Source: Kingdonia uniflora
Lineage: Eukaryota; Streptophyta; Magnoliopsida; Ranunculales; Circaeasteraceae
NCBI GenBank assembly: GCA_014058105.1
Contig: JACGCM010002784.1
Coordinates: 992,001 to 1,056,000, forward strand
Reading direction: 5' to 3'
Length of the DNA: 64,000 nt
Below, in pieces: positions 1 to 11,489 of the stretch; within the stretch, counting starts at the first letter, position 1, and every line of letters begins with the position of its first letter. The notes beneath the pieces were generated by a model that saw only the letters and a program-made list of their open reading frames with translations, searched no databases and was not told the origin of the DNA. The translations under genes and the position numbers were made by a program.

Positions 1-979
1 CACCAGTGACGTGCAAAAATACTATAGAACATTAAATAAATTATAAATCTTAAAAGCTCCATTCTAAGCCTGCCGAAGAGGATAGGACTTAAATTAACCA
101 AAGACATTGTTTTCTATAAATTATTTCTAAAAAGCTTATTGTCTCTTAATCAGATTCTGTCCTGAAATCTGGAATGAAACCACAGTCAAATGTGAGCATT
201 TTCAGTTGGACCACCTTTCTTGACAAGGCTCTCTTACAAAGGACAATCTGCGAACTCAAGGTTATTATCTTGAATTCTTGTTCTACACCTTAAGCTCTTG
301 TGGAGATCGTGATCATCTTCTACACTTTAGCAACTTGCCACTACTAGTATTTCTTCTCACCTTCCTTCACAGCCTTCATTTCTCCAGGTCAACTGCAAGA
401 GTCACCGACTTTTCTGCCTCACTACAGTGTTCTCCTTGTTTTACAATTTTAAACAATCTTCCAACTCATATTCTTTCTTTATTAGCACAGGAGGAATTGT
501 AAGGAGAAATCCAGGGCGAAGTGGCTTGCTAAGGGAGATGCAAACACCTCCTACTTTGAAAATAGCTCATATCAGAAAACAATGTACTAGTATCTCTAAT
601 TTTATCCTAACTAATGGTACTACTTTTGATGGCGTGGCTGTTATACATGATGTTGTCTCCACTTTTCTCAACCTTTGTCTGTTAGTAATGTTACTGCAAA
701 TGAAAAGGTTATAGCAAATGTGGCTGCCTGGTGATTAAAGAAGAAAAAAAAAAGGTTGTTAGAGTCGCCTAGCTTAAAAGAGCTCGGGATGAGTCTTATA
801 TCTATCCCACCGAAAGTTTTCCAGTGGAGTGATGGTTTTACATCTAGGATCTACATCAAATGATGAGAATTTGTTAGTTAGGGTCCTCTTATTGCAACCA
901 AATCATTTTTCAAATAAGCTCCTTTACTGCAGTTTTACATTTTCTTCTTTCGTCACTTTAGTTCCCAATAACTGAAAAG

Positions 980-1530
980 CCTAGTCACTTAAGGGATTTT
1001 AGATCTATCAGTCTGCATATCTTTAAGAGACTGGGTGTCATCTTTACCTAAGCTAATATCCACTCAACAGGAAACCTTTGTCAATGGACTGACATTAGAG
1101 AGATAGACAGACGAACGGACAGATAATCTATAGGGAGAGTATTTGTCTAACTCATGAGTTGGTTGAAAATCAGGGAGCATAACATTTTCTCCAAAATTGA
1201 TATGGCAAATGTACTTGATAGAGTTGATTGGGGATTTCTTAAGGTATTGTTACAGTTTGGTTTTAGTTGTAGAAGGGGTTGCCCTTATAGCCAACTGTAC
1301 TAAATCTCCTTTTTTGTGGTGCTTAACGGGATCTACAAAAGGTAATTTCAAGTCATCCAGACAGTGCTTGAGATGTGGAGATCCAGTTTCTCCCTCTCTT
1401 TTATCTTGAGCGAAGAAGTCTTCTTAAAGGTTTATTGCATTGTTTTTCACATGGAAGATTGGTTTATTTCCGTCTAGAAGGAACCCATAACAAATCTTCT
1501 CTATGCGGATAATTTTCGTGTGTTCCTTAA
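980..1530 (+). pseudogene. LINE reverse transcriptase core, broken
   Basis: This is the best-preserved part of the LINE. One frame from 1193 reads KIDMANVLDRVDWGFLKVLL, the palm block containing the first catalytic Asp of plant LINE RTs. About 180 bases later CGDPVSPSLL matches the GLRQGDPLSP block, with GLRQ changed to CLRC. The catalytic box, normally F/YADD, reads LYADNFRVF near 1498-1524, so the second Asp is Asn, consistent with a single G-to-A change. Stops and frame changes separate the blocks. The family assignment rests on motif order and is secure; activity is excluded. Confidence 0.8.
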
Positions 1531-2174
1531 TGGCTTAAGAAATCTATTAAAGTTCCCACCACTTATCCTGAAAGATATGAAGCTTACTCAGTCCAGCTTA
1601 TAATCTAAGCCAAGAGTCGCATCTATCTCCATCATAAGAGGCCTAAACAACAAGATGAAGATTGTAAGAGATGTTTTAAGGTATAATGTTACCCCATGAA
1701 CCATTAGGGTGCTCCTATCACCTATGGTAGGGTAAAGCTGTTCACTTTGACAGTGATTCATAGAGTGCAACAGAAAATATCAGAGTGGAAAAGTTACTTC
1801 ATGTCTTGTGATGGAAGCTAAATCTTATGAATCATGATTTCTAAGCATAATGATCTATTCTCATGTCTGTGATGCGTTTCTAGGACAGTTAATACTAAAT
1901 AGGAGAAAATCTTCTCTAATTTTTTTTAGGGATCATTCGAGGGTAATATAGAAGACAAAATGTTGTGCTTCTATGCCTATTCCTTATGTAAACCAAAGTT
2001 GGAAGGGGGTTTAGGCCTCAGAAAACTAGTGATATTCATTATAGTTTTCTTGAGAAGATATGGTGTCCTATCACAAGAAATTTCTCTGATCTAGCTTCAG
2101 GAATCAGGAAGAGTAAATACTTTAAGAGGAATTCTTCCAGAATCTCACTTTGGTGCCTCTGAGTTAGGTCTGAT

Positions 2175-2226
2175 GTCACTTCATTTTCATTTTCATTTTC
2201 ACTTTCACTTTCACTTTCACTTTTGG
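2175..2226 (+). repeat. Hexanucleotide microsatellite TTTTCA/TTTCAC
   Basis: About eight head-to-tail hexamers, first TTTTCA and then TTTCAC, lie inside the decayed LINE. The change of unit halfway suggests one point mutation that then spread by slippage. Confidence 0.85.
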
Positions 2227-2829
2227 CAAGCTAAATGAAGTGGGATTGGTTCACTAGTAGATTTTCTAGGGCATTTAGACTGATCAACACAATACAGTGA
2301 AGGACATTCCAAATGCAGATAGTTGGAGTCTGGGAGAAGCTCTCTGTTGAATTACCCTGTAATATAAAGAATACACAGTCTCCATGTTTCTCCTTATCTT
2401 CTGCATCTCATAAGCCTGCGAGGGGTGAAACATTGGATGGGGCTATCACCAAAAGTAATCAGAGATAAGAGGACTCAGCATTCTCCAATAAAGGCCTCAA
2501 CTGGATATGGCATCACATGATTCCTCAAATATTCAATTTTTTTGTTAGAAGTTACTAAAGGGAGCCTCATCAACGAATATTAGAGGTAAAAGCTGTTTCA
2601 TCCAGATGGCTTCTAGATACAGGTGTTGTCAAGATCATAGTATAGATTACATCACCACCTACTTGTTCAAGGAAACATTGCTCACAAAGGTTGGCATCAT
2701 TTTAGTAGGCCCCGCAGTGTATATCTGACAAGAGCCTCCTCTGTTGAATCTAGGATCCATTCTTGGTTCTCTATAGCTTCTATTTTTTCTCAAATAGGAG
2801 TGATCAAGGGTGTTAATGGTCCTTTCATT

Positions 2830-3290
2830 GTGTGCAAAATCTGGAAGGCTAGAAATGCGTGTATCCATGAAGTGGTCCCCCTACTATGATCATTACAAAG
2901 ATTGAGACTTGGATTAGGGACCTCTCTTTCAAGTTCGAGATTACTAAAGGTTCCTCTTATATTGATCCAATCGCTCTACAACAGTTTACACTGCAGGTAC
3001 AAGGCTCCAAATTGGTTAAATGCTATAGTCCTCTTAAGGCTTAACTTATCACGGATGGGTCCTCACTTGATATCCCTAAGCTCAGTGGCGGAGGTGGCAT
3101 ATGTTGAAACCAAGATGGGGAGTTTGTTTTAGATAATATATACAGAGTTTTGATACCCAGAGACTAATACATCCACAGAGTTTCTTGCTGTTTTACATGG
3201 ACTCATGATATGCTCCAAGCTTGATTGATAAAATGTCATTATAGAAGTTGACTCCATCATTTCAGATTGGTTTCACAACAGTAGTAGTAC
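2830..3290 (+). pseudogene. LINE C-terminal linker and RNase H domain, broken
   Basis: Plus-strand translation gives IWKARNACIHE, typical of the segment between the zinc-finger-like reverse-transcriptase C-terminus and the RNase H of plant LINEs, then ITKIETWIRDLSFK. From about 3048 the frame reads ITDGSSL followed by a Gly-rich GGGGIC segment and a DGEFVL segment. This matches the start of plant LINE RNase H (DGA/S...GxGG...RD..G), with the catalytic D of the DG pair retained. Stops interrupt the domain further on. It supports classifying the whole region as one L1-type element. Confidence 0.7.
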
Positions 3291-3329
3291 TCCTTGGAGA
3301 TATAGGAGAGCTCGGGTAGAAGATCTACA

Positions 3330-4291
3330 TCAAACAAGGAGACCACTTCCCCCTAGATTAGTTATATCCAAGATTGGAGCCTCTCAATCCAGTGCGGTGC
3401 TTCATTCAGATGCTTCTCTTCCAATGGAACTAGGAGCTGCTCTTAATTTAGATAGACATGGTATGGAAGCGCTCAAATTTTGGTCTTTTCGGGGCTCAGT
3501 TCTAGTTGCTACAAGTCCCATTTCTTTCAATAAACTCTGTATGGTTGTGGGCACAGTTGCACCTAATTTGCTACATGCAAGGTGACACACTCGGCAGGCA
3601 TTACACAATAAAGGAATTTACACGCTTAACACGCTAATAACATAATTACTAGTGTAAAAGTAGATGACTATAACAGAAGATAAAAGAGTAGGAACAAAGC
3701 ACTATTTATGCTTTGTCTGTGGCTGCATTGAGGTTTTCTTCTGTTAAACAGATGAAGGGTGGGGTTGGTGCTGCTATTATCCTATCTACCAGCATCTTTA
3801 CAAACAGCAGTCAACGAGAGGAGCATCGACTGCTGCTATGGACTGCTCTGAAGGCATCAGGCAGACAACAAAAGCAGCCACTATGTAAAATAAAAATATT
3901 GATTGATTAGTTCAAATTGCGAGAGCAATAGACCAAATCTGGCATTCCCTACAATATTGTTAAGAGTAGACTTGGAAGCATGATATGATAATCAGCATCT
4001 AACACTATCAAGTGGTATAGTAATTATAATAGAGCTGCAGTCAATAACAATAGAGTGATTACTTAGAGGAGATGGGTAGAGCAATACAGCCTAAGAAGCT
4101 GTACGTAGATGTAAAACAGATTTTTTTTCCAAAAACTGAGTAGTTTGATATTCACAGAGGTGTATAAAACAGACCTGTTAAAGTCTAAGTTACGTCCAGG
4201 TTCACGATGCTCAAAAAATTTTCAATTTCAATTTTTATGAAGAAAATCCGAAAACAAACAGGATACCAAAATATATGAGACAAATACATAC
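3330..4291. other. Non-coding stretch below the last visible eIF4G exon
   Basis: By position this is the beginning of the intron after the MIF4G exon, or the 3' flank if the gene is truncated. The splice donor (ACAG/GTATGT on the minus strand) is at 4292/4291. I searched the minus strand here for the MA3-domain exon that follows in plant eIF4G (sequence around ARDEKEVALCIK and LWVTDSFERKD) and did not find it. The small open frames at 3397-3585 and 3713-3910 match nothing I recognise; they may be the LINE 3' end. Confidence 0.5.
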
Positions 4292-7200
4292 CTGTAGAAT
4301 TCTCTAATTGCTGCAATGGACATGTCCCGCAGATGTTCTTCAGACCACACTTTCTCTGAAGCAACAAGTGCAGGTGGTAATACAATAGAAGATCCCTGTG
4401 TGCGTGTTGCAGGTGAAGTTGCAACGGATCTATCCATAGGGCGATCTGAACTGCGCAAATCCCGGTTTCCATATTGTGTACGACGCTCCTGTGAGTTTAA
4501 TTGGTCATAAGCAGGCACGCTTGAGAGCTTATCTGAAGTATATCTAGGCCCCACTTCTTCTCTTGGACTATTAAATCCCCGATCTGATGCAGATCTGAAA
4601 CCATTAGAGCCTGCTACGATTCTTCTAGACTCTCCAGAACTAGAAGACATGTCAACCAAAGGAGCACCATGCATTGGTGGCTGACCCCTGATAGACATTC
4701 CCCTAGCAAGACCACCTTGGGGACCAAGGGTGATAGAATCGTCGTCACTTGGCCTTTGCGACAACGGAACTGATAGCATCCGATTCTCGTAAGGATGTCT
4801 TTCATCCATTCTAACATCTTGAGCCATGGCATACCCACCACGTCCATGAGTTGGTAGCCCACGAAGGCCACTACCCATCTGAGAATTTGGAGAAGACATC
4901 ATACTTGACGCTCTAGGACTGAAGTCTAAAGATGGCGGACCCCTTCTTGCCGATGAACTAATACTTGGACCACGAGCAAGCCTACTTGCTTGTACTTGCC
5001 GTTCATGAGCTGCATCTCTATGTACTTCGTCAATCTTCTTTGGCCCTTCAACTTTTCTTCTTTGTTGCCACTTGTTCTTTCTTAGATCAATAGAATCCTT
5101 TAACATAAATCTTACCCTGGAAGATAATGTCATGTTGTTTGACAACTTAAACATCATGTCAAAATATGCATCCATGTGTTCCCTAGCTTTTTGATGATCA
5201 ATCATCTCTCCAATTGTGCTCATTAGCTTGCATAAAGCTTCAATGTCCTCCTCATCGGGATTCTGAAATTGACCTAACAACTTCTTGATGCATTCGTGCA
5301 TTATTCTCTCAGTCAACATCTTCTTCTTGTACAACTCCCCGATCAACCTAATATTCCCAAGCATCCTTCTCCGGGCCTTGGTTTTCTTTTCTTCTCTTTC
5401 CTCAGCAGAACATTTAATCTCACCTCCGTCATCGACTCTATTAGCTTCTTCTTGCTCTCTAACGCCTCTCTCAAATTCTTCCTGACATTTGTTCAGAAGC
5501 AATCTCTTAAAGGTGATCTTCTCATTGTCCTCACTGAAATCGGGTAACGCCCCGGAGAGATGAAAACAGAAGTTTGCATACATTTCACAGAAAGTTGGCT
5601 CCATTAGAGCTTTATCAAATATCTGAGAGATTACACCAGTGAGTGTGACTGTATTATCAATGTTGACCTCTTTGACTTGCTCAAAGAGTTTCATAAAGTT
5701 TTGTGGGGTCAATTTGTTGAGTACACCTTTCAACAGTCGTTGCTTGGCCTGTTCCTCATCCGACACTTTACCCACTTCATACTTCCTCTCAGCCTTATGC
5801 ATTACTTGTAACGGAGTCTGAGGAGAAGGAATCAAACCACCCTTCTGAGCACCAGTAGCACGCAACCATCTATCAGCATCGGGGCTATTCCGCTGCATTG
5901 CTACTCCCTGAGATACCATTGGTCCAGATAATATTCCACCTGCATACTGTCCAGAAGACTGACCCCGTGGGTTTCTTAACACACCATGATTGCCTCCTTG
6001 GCCAGGTCGAAAACCTCCTACACCAGCGCCTCCATGAAAAGATTCTTGGCGTGAATCTCTTCCTGGACCAAAAGAACCGGGTGATTTGCTCCACTTGCCA
6101 TCATCTATCATACCACTTCCACGACGCTCAGGTCTAAGGCCCCCACCAGTTCTATCTACACTTCTTCCAGAATTTGGATATTGGTTGGGATCAGCATGTG
6201 CATTATTTACTTGATCACTTATTAGGGATTCTGCTATATCAGTTGGAATTTCAAAGGCCACGGGAAGAATAATACACTGCTCCGAAAATGTCAGGAGAAA
6301 ATCTCTAGAGTATTTTTTGCATGTTCCTCCACTACCATCTTCATCGGGGTGTATAGAGGTTTTCAAATTAGGAGTAGATACATCTGCAGCATCCTCCCAA
6401 TCATCAGGCTCAGCTTTACTGTTCCCATCTTCCTTACTTTCTACATCCTTCTCAGTCACATCAATGTTTGTTGAGCTGTCTCTAACTTCGGAAGGAATGG
6501 CCGTCTCTTGCTTTTCCGCAGGATCTTTATAAGCCGTATAGAGATCAAAAGTTGGCCCGGCAGCATCTGCTGCCTTTAAAATATCTTTTCTCTTTTTTCC
6601 CTTGGCAATTTCATTACTTTTTGCTCTATTTGGTTCTGAAGTATGTTTATCCTTGGAAACTGACACTGAAATGGAACCTAGGCCATCACTACCAGCCTCT
6701 GTCCCTTTTCCTTCAAATTCAGGAGCACCTTTGAAGGAAACCATTGTTTGAACAGGATCTGGATCTTGAAGTGGCATACCAGGTTTGACATGAACATCTT
6801 CACTGTTGCCCGCAGTCGATGGCATGTTTTCATGAACAAATGTAGAAGGGGCTGATTCAGCATCAATGGAATCTGAAGAAGGGGATGTTGCCAGATTATC
6901 AGCTTCTTTGTCAACTAATGAGCTACCACCAACTGAGCCTTCTTTTATTTCCAAATGAGATTCTGAGGAAAAAGAAACTTGGTCAGCAATTGTTACTTTG
7001 ACACTGGAATCTGTCTCAGTTTGCCCTTTGGTTTCTGAAGATTCTAAAGAAGAAAGATTTATTTTCTCTAGTCCCGCCGGTTCAATGATTTCAAGTTTCA
7101 GTTGGGACTCCAGTGGACTACTCCGGCTTTTGGATGATATCTGGTCCACTCCTTCAAGAGCACCGGCATATTCAGAAAGTGGTTCCCCAGATGGTGCAGA

Positions 7201-7404
7201 AATACCTTCGCCTTTCGAGGCATCAGAATTTCCCTCTTTAGTAGAAGTCGGGCTGCATTCCAAATCCCGAGACAGAGAATTTGAGATAGATGTGGATGAA
7301 TCAACCCCTGCTGAAGCAAGAAGAGCCTCAATATTCTCAGATTGACTGTCAACTTCCCTTAACATCTTTAATGAAGATGATATTGAACTGCCAGAGGTAT
7401 CTTC
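4292..7404 (-). CDS. EIF4G: eIF4G exon 7: eIF4E-binding site and MIF4G domain
   Basis: The acceptor TTTGTGCAG/GAAGAT is at 7405/7404 and the donor ACAG/GTATGT at 4292/4291. The exon is 3,113 bases, 1,037 codons plus two bases. Ser- and acidic-rich disordered sequence comes first. Then follow GKKRKDILKAAD, a TFDLYTAYKDP stretch, the eIF4E-binding YSRDFLL box, and a Gly/Arg-rich linker (RGQSSGQYAGG). The MIF4G HEAT-repeat domain begins at EEQAKQRLLKGVLNKLTP, includes MYANFCFHLS and MLGNIRLIGELY, and ends near LRKNKWQQRR. An Arg/Ser/Pro-rich linker runs to MSIAAIREFY. An ATG lies inside the acceptor region at 7410, but splicing from exon 6 in phase 0 (LLHQ then EDTSG) is the better model. Confidence 0.95.
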
Positions 7405-10400
7405 CTGCACAAAAATCCATGTTTATAAGTTGTCAGTACAAAATAAATCTCACCGCTGAAAGAAGCAGTAACCAAAAACATACTGAGCGGAGAACATGTG
7501 ATACCTGGTGCAACAACTGGGATTGTCGCATATCCTTCTTACCATGCATCTTCTGAGGATCCTTAAACGAGTCTGACCTTCTAGAAGTTTCTCGTCTCCC
7601 TTCAGAGTTGGTTCCAACAGGTCCAGACTCCTCACTAGAGGCAACAGACGATGAAGCATTACTGGGGGGAGGTAGCTGTGAAATAGTGACAGACCCTGCC
7701 ATAGATTGTTTAGTTGTGTCCAATAAAGATAATGGTTCAGATACAGATTTTGACGGTTCAACAGAGCTTCCTGGACCAATTTCACTACCTTTTTGTGGAT
7801 GAAATGAAATAGCTTCTTTGGGTGGACTCGATATCTTAGGTGATTCACCCTTGCTAACAACAGGTGAGCTAACTGTCACTAAAGGGGACCCAACCCTTTC
7901 ACCAACTGTACTGAAAGATGGCTTCACTGTGACCTGAGAAGAATTTTCTAATGAGCGAGCATCCTTTGACGGTTCAGCCATCCCAGCCATAGGGACACCA
8001 GTATTAATAATAGGAGAGGGATTAGTAGCAGATGGATTCATAAAAGATATATTCTGTGAAACATGAGCCACTGGATAATTATATCTTGATCCTTGAGAAC
8101 CAGTGGTCATTTGGGGACCTGTCAAGGGAATATTAGTTGTTGGAGGCGGAAAGAACATAGGAGGGGAGTTATATGAGCCGTGCTGCATAGAATAATAGTG
8201 AGGGTTGTAAGGAATCGGCTGTGATTGAGGTGTTACATTAGGGTGTGACCTCGAGCCTGATGATCCACCATCCAAGTACGTATCTGTCCTTTTATTGAGT
8301 CTCAACTCTTCATGAGTATCAGGATGGGTAATCTTGACAGTAGGTTTCCGAGGAGTCCCAACAAACGTCCCAGCCTGCTGTTGCTGATACTGTGGAGGAA
8401 TCCCGATCATACTTCCCATTTGTGGTGGCATCGAATGAGGAATTTGAGGTGCAAAACTCAGACCCTGGCCCTGGGGCATCATCCCTTGGGATTGTAATGG
8501 ATGAGACTGAAGACTAGGAACAAAAACCTGCTGCTGCACTTGGGAAGTGCTACCCACTGGTAAAGGCAGAGGCATTTGCTTTTGGAGCGAAGCCGGTGGG
8601 ACTCCTTGGGATGATATCTGAGGTTTGGGACCTCCAAATGATACAGAAACTTGAGGCAGGAAGGGATTTGCCATAGACATTCCAGTGACAGGAAGAACAG
8701 CGGGCTTTTGAGCTGTGGAAGGTGTAACATGCAAATCTCGCTTGGCCTGGGGTGGGGAATGAGACTCAATAATATTAGATTGGTTAATGTTACCCACGTC
8801 TTTCATAGGTTGCTGCTGCTTAGAAGTGGAAGCGATTGGCAACATAGATGCAGGCCTAAAAGAACTGTGGCGTGCCTGCATGAAAAAAAAAAATGAGGGC
8901 CTTGAACACAGCACTAAATTTACATTATTCTCCTAACATGACTAGGCTGTGTACCTTGGGTTGTTAATTATAGGCAAATAATATAACCAATAAATAAATC
9001 TAATACACATTTTAGGCAATATCCACAAATAGTTAGAAAATGACATCCAACAGTAATTTATTTTTTTCTTTGAAAGGTGTGAGTCTCATCAGTACCCCTA
9101 TGTTGCTATTCTGCATACCCCAATTAGTGGATACGTAAATCGCATTATGCTTCAACCCCCAAGCAATATCAACTACGAAATGGATTCAAAGGTATAGTAC
9201 AGTATGAGTGGGTCAGAACAAATAGACTAGAACAATATTTTCACAATACACCCGAAAAATAGAGGGGGGAGGAATCAACAAACCACATACCTGGTCTTGT
9301 TTCTGTTCATCCAAATTCGGGGGGGCTGAGCTAGTTCGAGCAGGTATCTATACATATGAACAAGACACATGTTAAAACCTTTTTAAAAAAAAGGACAGCA
9401 TGAGCTTCTGAAAGTAACGGTAATATGAATGGTTCACGCACTGGAAATTTATAAGTTTACCTGCACTTCGTTCATCACGCCCGCATTTATACTCCCAAAT
9501 TGAAGAGAAAAGGCATTAGACATGTCACCTGAGGCAATGTAGTTAAACACCAGGACGATATAAAATTAGAAACACCTAATAGTTTCACTAAAGCACATTT
9601 TCAAGACAAATTTACAGTGAAGAATCTTTTTACAACATATAATATGGAAACTAGAAAAGCCCTCCAATTATTTTCAGACCGACCGTAGGGAGGTCTCCTT
9701 TACACCAGGGAGAAGTTTTGGTGTTTGTCTGTCTGAAGCATTTTCAGTACCTAGAATACCCTTTTCAAACAACCTTATTTACATTTTATGATCTCTCCCA
9801 AATCTTAAAATTAATGATAAGGGGTATTAGTATTATCGTCAATGGTGAAACCACTTTTTAAGTTCTCATGATTTACTCCACAAAATAAGAATCCATAACT
9901 ACTCCATCTCTTTCACGACCCTATTGGATGTCTTATCTGAGATCCCAATCTCTCTCTAGAGATTTCTCTCAACCTCTTTTTAATCTTCACACTTCATAGA
10001 TGGTGACTTTGAATGCATAAATTTTGCCCTAACATCTATTTATTAACACTCGCTTTGTAGTTTTTCCTCTAAAAATCTCCCTTGGAGATGTTTACTATAG
10101 TTGCTTCATTTGGGAATCTTGCATTCATTTATTCGCAAAGGATTTCAATTTGTGATGTGGGATGATGAAATGGGTTTTGGTTTGTGACTGTTGTCGTGAT
10201 CAAACAACTATTCGTTGTTGCATACGTTGGATCATATTAGAATACATTTTTGAGACAATTTTTAAAGCTAAATAGATGATTGTTGAAATGGATTCGGTTA
10301 TTAAATGTGACAGTCGAGATAATTCCCCCTTTGTCTCTCATAATGTGAAAAACAACAACCAAGTTCAAAGCTGTAAAAGTTTCATGGTACTGTTTTAGGT

Positions 10401-11325
10401 TAGGAGCTCTTAACTATTGTAAGTCTAAAAGCGTTTCACAATGCTCATATTACGAATCGGTAGAAAACATTGCTTTCTTTTTCACCAATTTTTGTTGCTG
10501 AAATAAATCAAAGTTTCGGCCGGTCCCACTGGCACCCGGCATACTAGTTAAGGGGTATGTTAGCATTTGACCCCTATTACACGATTGGACTTAACTGACG
10601 TACAGAGACAGGCACTGAGGGTAAGTTCAAAGTCGAAAATTTTCAGGCCGTACGCTATTTGTGATCATATATCGGGAACCAAAATCAAAATATCCTTTGA
10701 CTGGAAGATCTTTATTCACAACCACTAGATGTTGGCAAACCTTTTGGAGGTGCTGCTGGTGCAATTGCATCAGAAGCTTTGACAGCAGATGTGGGAGCCT
10801 TCGGAAGGGCCCGGGTTGTTCTTGGAGCAGCTGCAGCTGGAGCACCTGAAAAAACTCACCATAATAAGTTAATAACTAATCAAAGAAGGGTGCAAAAACA
10901 TATTACTGAAATTTCTCATTACCCAAACATGAAAAAGATCGAATTTTTACCAGGTAAAGAGGGTTGTGGATGAGCCCCATTTTGTATTGTTGAATTCGAG
11001 CTTGCAACAGTCACCCTATTTGGTCCGGCTTGTCCATTACCAGTCTTCTTATAACTGTTAAACAACAAAACCAAACCCTAAATTCACTCCCCTTACAAAC
11101 CAAACCAAATCAATATCACGGAAACAAAAAAGAACCCAACTTTAAAAGAGCGAAAAGGCTTTACTTGCGATTCGCTGAAGAAGGTGGTGGTGCGGCGGAG
11201 CTCCCTCCGCCTTTCCCACCGCCGTTGTTTCCCGAAAACACTCTCTGATTACCTGAGCTCCCAGATCGAGCAGGTTTCCTTAAGTGAGACTCACTCTTAT
11301 CAGCCTTAGATTGATTGAAGGACAT
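4292..11325 (-). CDS. EIF4G: Eukaryotic translation initiation factor 4G (C-terminal exons not in window)
   Basis: Scaffold of the cap-binding complex eIF4F: it binds eIF4E, eIF4A, eIF3 and poly(A)-binding protein in the cytoplasm. Seven coding exons join in frame: 11165-11325, 10951-11054, 10741-10845, 9461-9528, 9291-9347, 7505-8875 and 4292-7404, all with GT-AG borders. They encode 1,659 residues and no internal stop. The product starts MSFNQSKADKSE, the plant eIF4G N-terminus. The region PARTSSAPPNLDEQK is diagnostic of plant eIF4G. The eIF4E-binding motif YSRDFLL (Y-x4-L-L) is near residue 987 and the MIF4G domain spans about 1171-1406. The last exon ends at MSIAAIREFY, just where the C-terminal MA3 domain begins; about 170-200 residues are missing from the window. 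In plants eIF4E/eIF4G genes are also recessive potyvirus-resistance loci (established knowledge). The upstream exons look intact and probably functional. Confidence 0.95.
7505..8875 (-). CDS. EIF4G: eIF4G exon 6: proline/glutamine/serine-rich N-terminal region
   Basis: 457 codons, phase 0 at both ends, between acceptor TTTTCATGCAG/GCACGC and donor CACCAG/GTATCA. The encoded segment is low-complexity: Gln/Pro/Met-rich runs (QSQGMMPQGQGLSF, PPQYQQQQAG), a KPTVKITHPDTHEELRL block, then Ser/Pro-rich sequence. The KITHPDTHEEL block is conserved in plant eIF4G. In non-plant eIF4G this region holds the poly(A)-binding-protein site; I infer the same here. No stop or frameshift is present. Confidence 0.93.
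9291..9347 (-). CDS. EIF4G: eIF4G exon 5 (19-residue micro-exon)
   Basis: 57 bases between acceptor TGTATAG/ATACCT and donor GACCAG/GTATGT, encoding IPARTSSAPPNLDEQKQDQ. This block is one of the best-conserved parts of the plant eIF4G N-terminus, which fixes both borders. It is too short for open-frame detection. Confidence 0.9.
9461..9528 (-). CDS. EIF4G: eIF4G exon 4 (23-residue micro-exon)
   Basis: 68 bases between acceptor GCCTCAG/GTGACA and donor GTGCAG/GTAAAC. With one base from exon 3 it encodes GDMSNAFSLQFGSINAGVMN and EVQ. The AFxxQFGSI core is typical of plant eIF4G. Confidence 0.9.
10741..10845 (-). CDS. EIF4G: eIF4G exon 3 (Ala/Pro-rich)
   Basis: 105 bases between acceptor TTTTTTCAG/GTGCTC and donor AAAAG/GTTTGC. 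It encodes an Ala/Pro-rich segment (APAAAAPRTTRALPKAP, then AIAPAAPPK). Both ends split a Gly codon after its first base, so the exon keeps frame. The intron below it (9529-10740) is the longest visible intron, about 1.2 kb. Confidence 0.88.
10951..11054 (-). CDS. EIF4G: eIF4G exon 2
   Basis: 104 bases between acceptor TTTAACAG/TTATAA and donor TACCTG/GTAAAA. It encodes YKKTGNGQAGPNRVTVAS followed by a Ser/Asn/Pro-rich stretch ending in SLPG. The first base completes an Asn codon begun in exon 1. Confidence 0.88.
11165..11325 (-). CDS. EIF4G: eIF4G exon 1 with start codon
   Basis: The ATG is at 11325-11323 and the donor GCAA/GTAAAG at 11165/11164, giving 53 codons plus two bases. MSFNQSKADKSESHLRKPAR matches the conserved plant eIF4G N-terminus (MSxNQSR/KxDxSE), which decides the start. 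A Gly/Ser-rich stretch follows. Confidence 0.92.
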
Positions 11326-11354
11326 AAATTCTAACCTACACTTCTTCTCTTTAA

Positions 11355-11489
11355 CTGCAACAACAACACAGATCCACCAAATCCAAATTCAAACCAAAAT
11401 TAACCTAAAATCACCAAAAAAAATGGACAGAATCATAAATTGGGTGAGATCGAATATAGGGTTTCAATGTTTGATTGATTAAAGTTTAC
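11355..11489 (-). other. EIF4G: eIF4G 5'UTR intron
   Basis: On the minus strand CTTAAG/GTAAAC at 11490/11489 and GTTGTTGTTGCAG/TTAAAG at 11355/11354 are a good donor and acceptor pair 29 bases upstream of the start codon. The 135-base stretch is T-rich, as plant introns are. Leader introns are common in plant housekeeping genes; no transcript was available to confirm this one. Confidence 0.7.

Larger units (their letters stand above)
180..3330 (+). mobile_element. Decayed L1-type LINE (non-LTR retrotransposon)
   Basis: Conceptual plus-strand translation, with many stops and frameshifts, keeps the usual order of a plant L1-type ORF2 after its endonuclease. A KSRAKWLAKGD-like stretch near 506-540 precedes the reverse transcriptase. 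HLRDFRSIS near 987-1015, KIDMANVLDRVDWGFL at 1193-1240 and a GDPVSPS motif near 1376-1400 mark RT blocks. An IWKARNACIHE stretch near 2840-2870 and a TDGSS RNase H start near 3048-3062 follow. It lies opposite to eIF4G and downstream of the last visible eIF4G exon, so it may sit in an intron. No 5' end, poly(A) tail or target-site duplication could be placed, so both limits are approximate. It is certainly inactive. Confidence 0.8.

Noticed and set aside
1588..2868. Minus-strand ORFs in the first 3 kb as eIF4G 3' exons
   Set aside because: They overlap plus-strand LINE homology and contain no MA3-domain motifs.
3713..3910. Ser/Ala-rich plus-strand ORF as a host gene
   Set aside because: No domain, no splice context; it lies just past the LINE and most likely belongs to its decayed 3' end.
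4228..4291. eIF4G ending with the open-frame tail at 4228
   Set aside because: The tail after AIREFY (YVFVSYILV...) is intronic: a consensus donor ACAG/GTATGT lies exactly at the conserved plant exon border.
5285..7345. Plus-strand open frames opposite eIF4G (for example 5898-6137 and 6998-7345)
   Set aside because: They are shadows of the long eIF4G exon: no recognisable motifs, and the minus strand has clear domain homology and splice sites.
7405..7410. Separate eIF4G gene starting at ATG 7410
   Set aside because: This ATG lies in the acceptor region; exons 6 and 7 join in phase 0 with conserved order, so it is one gene.
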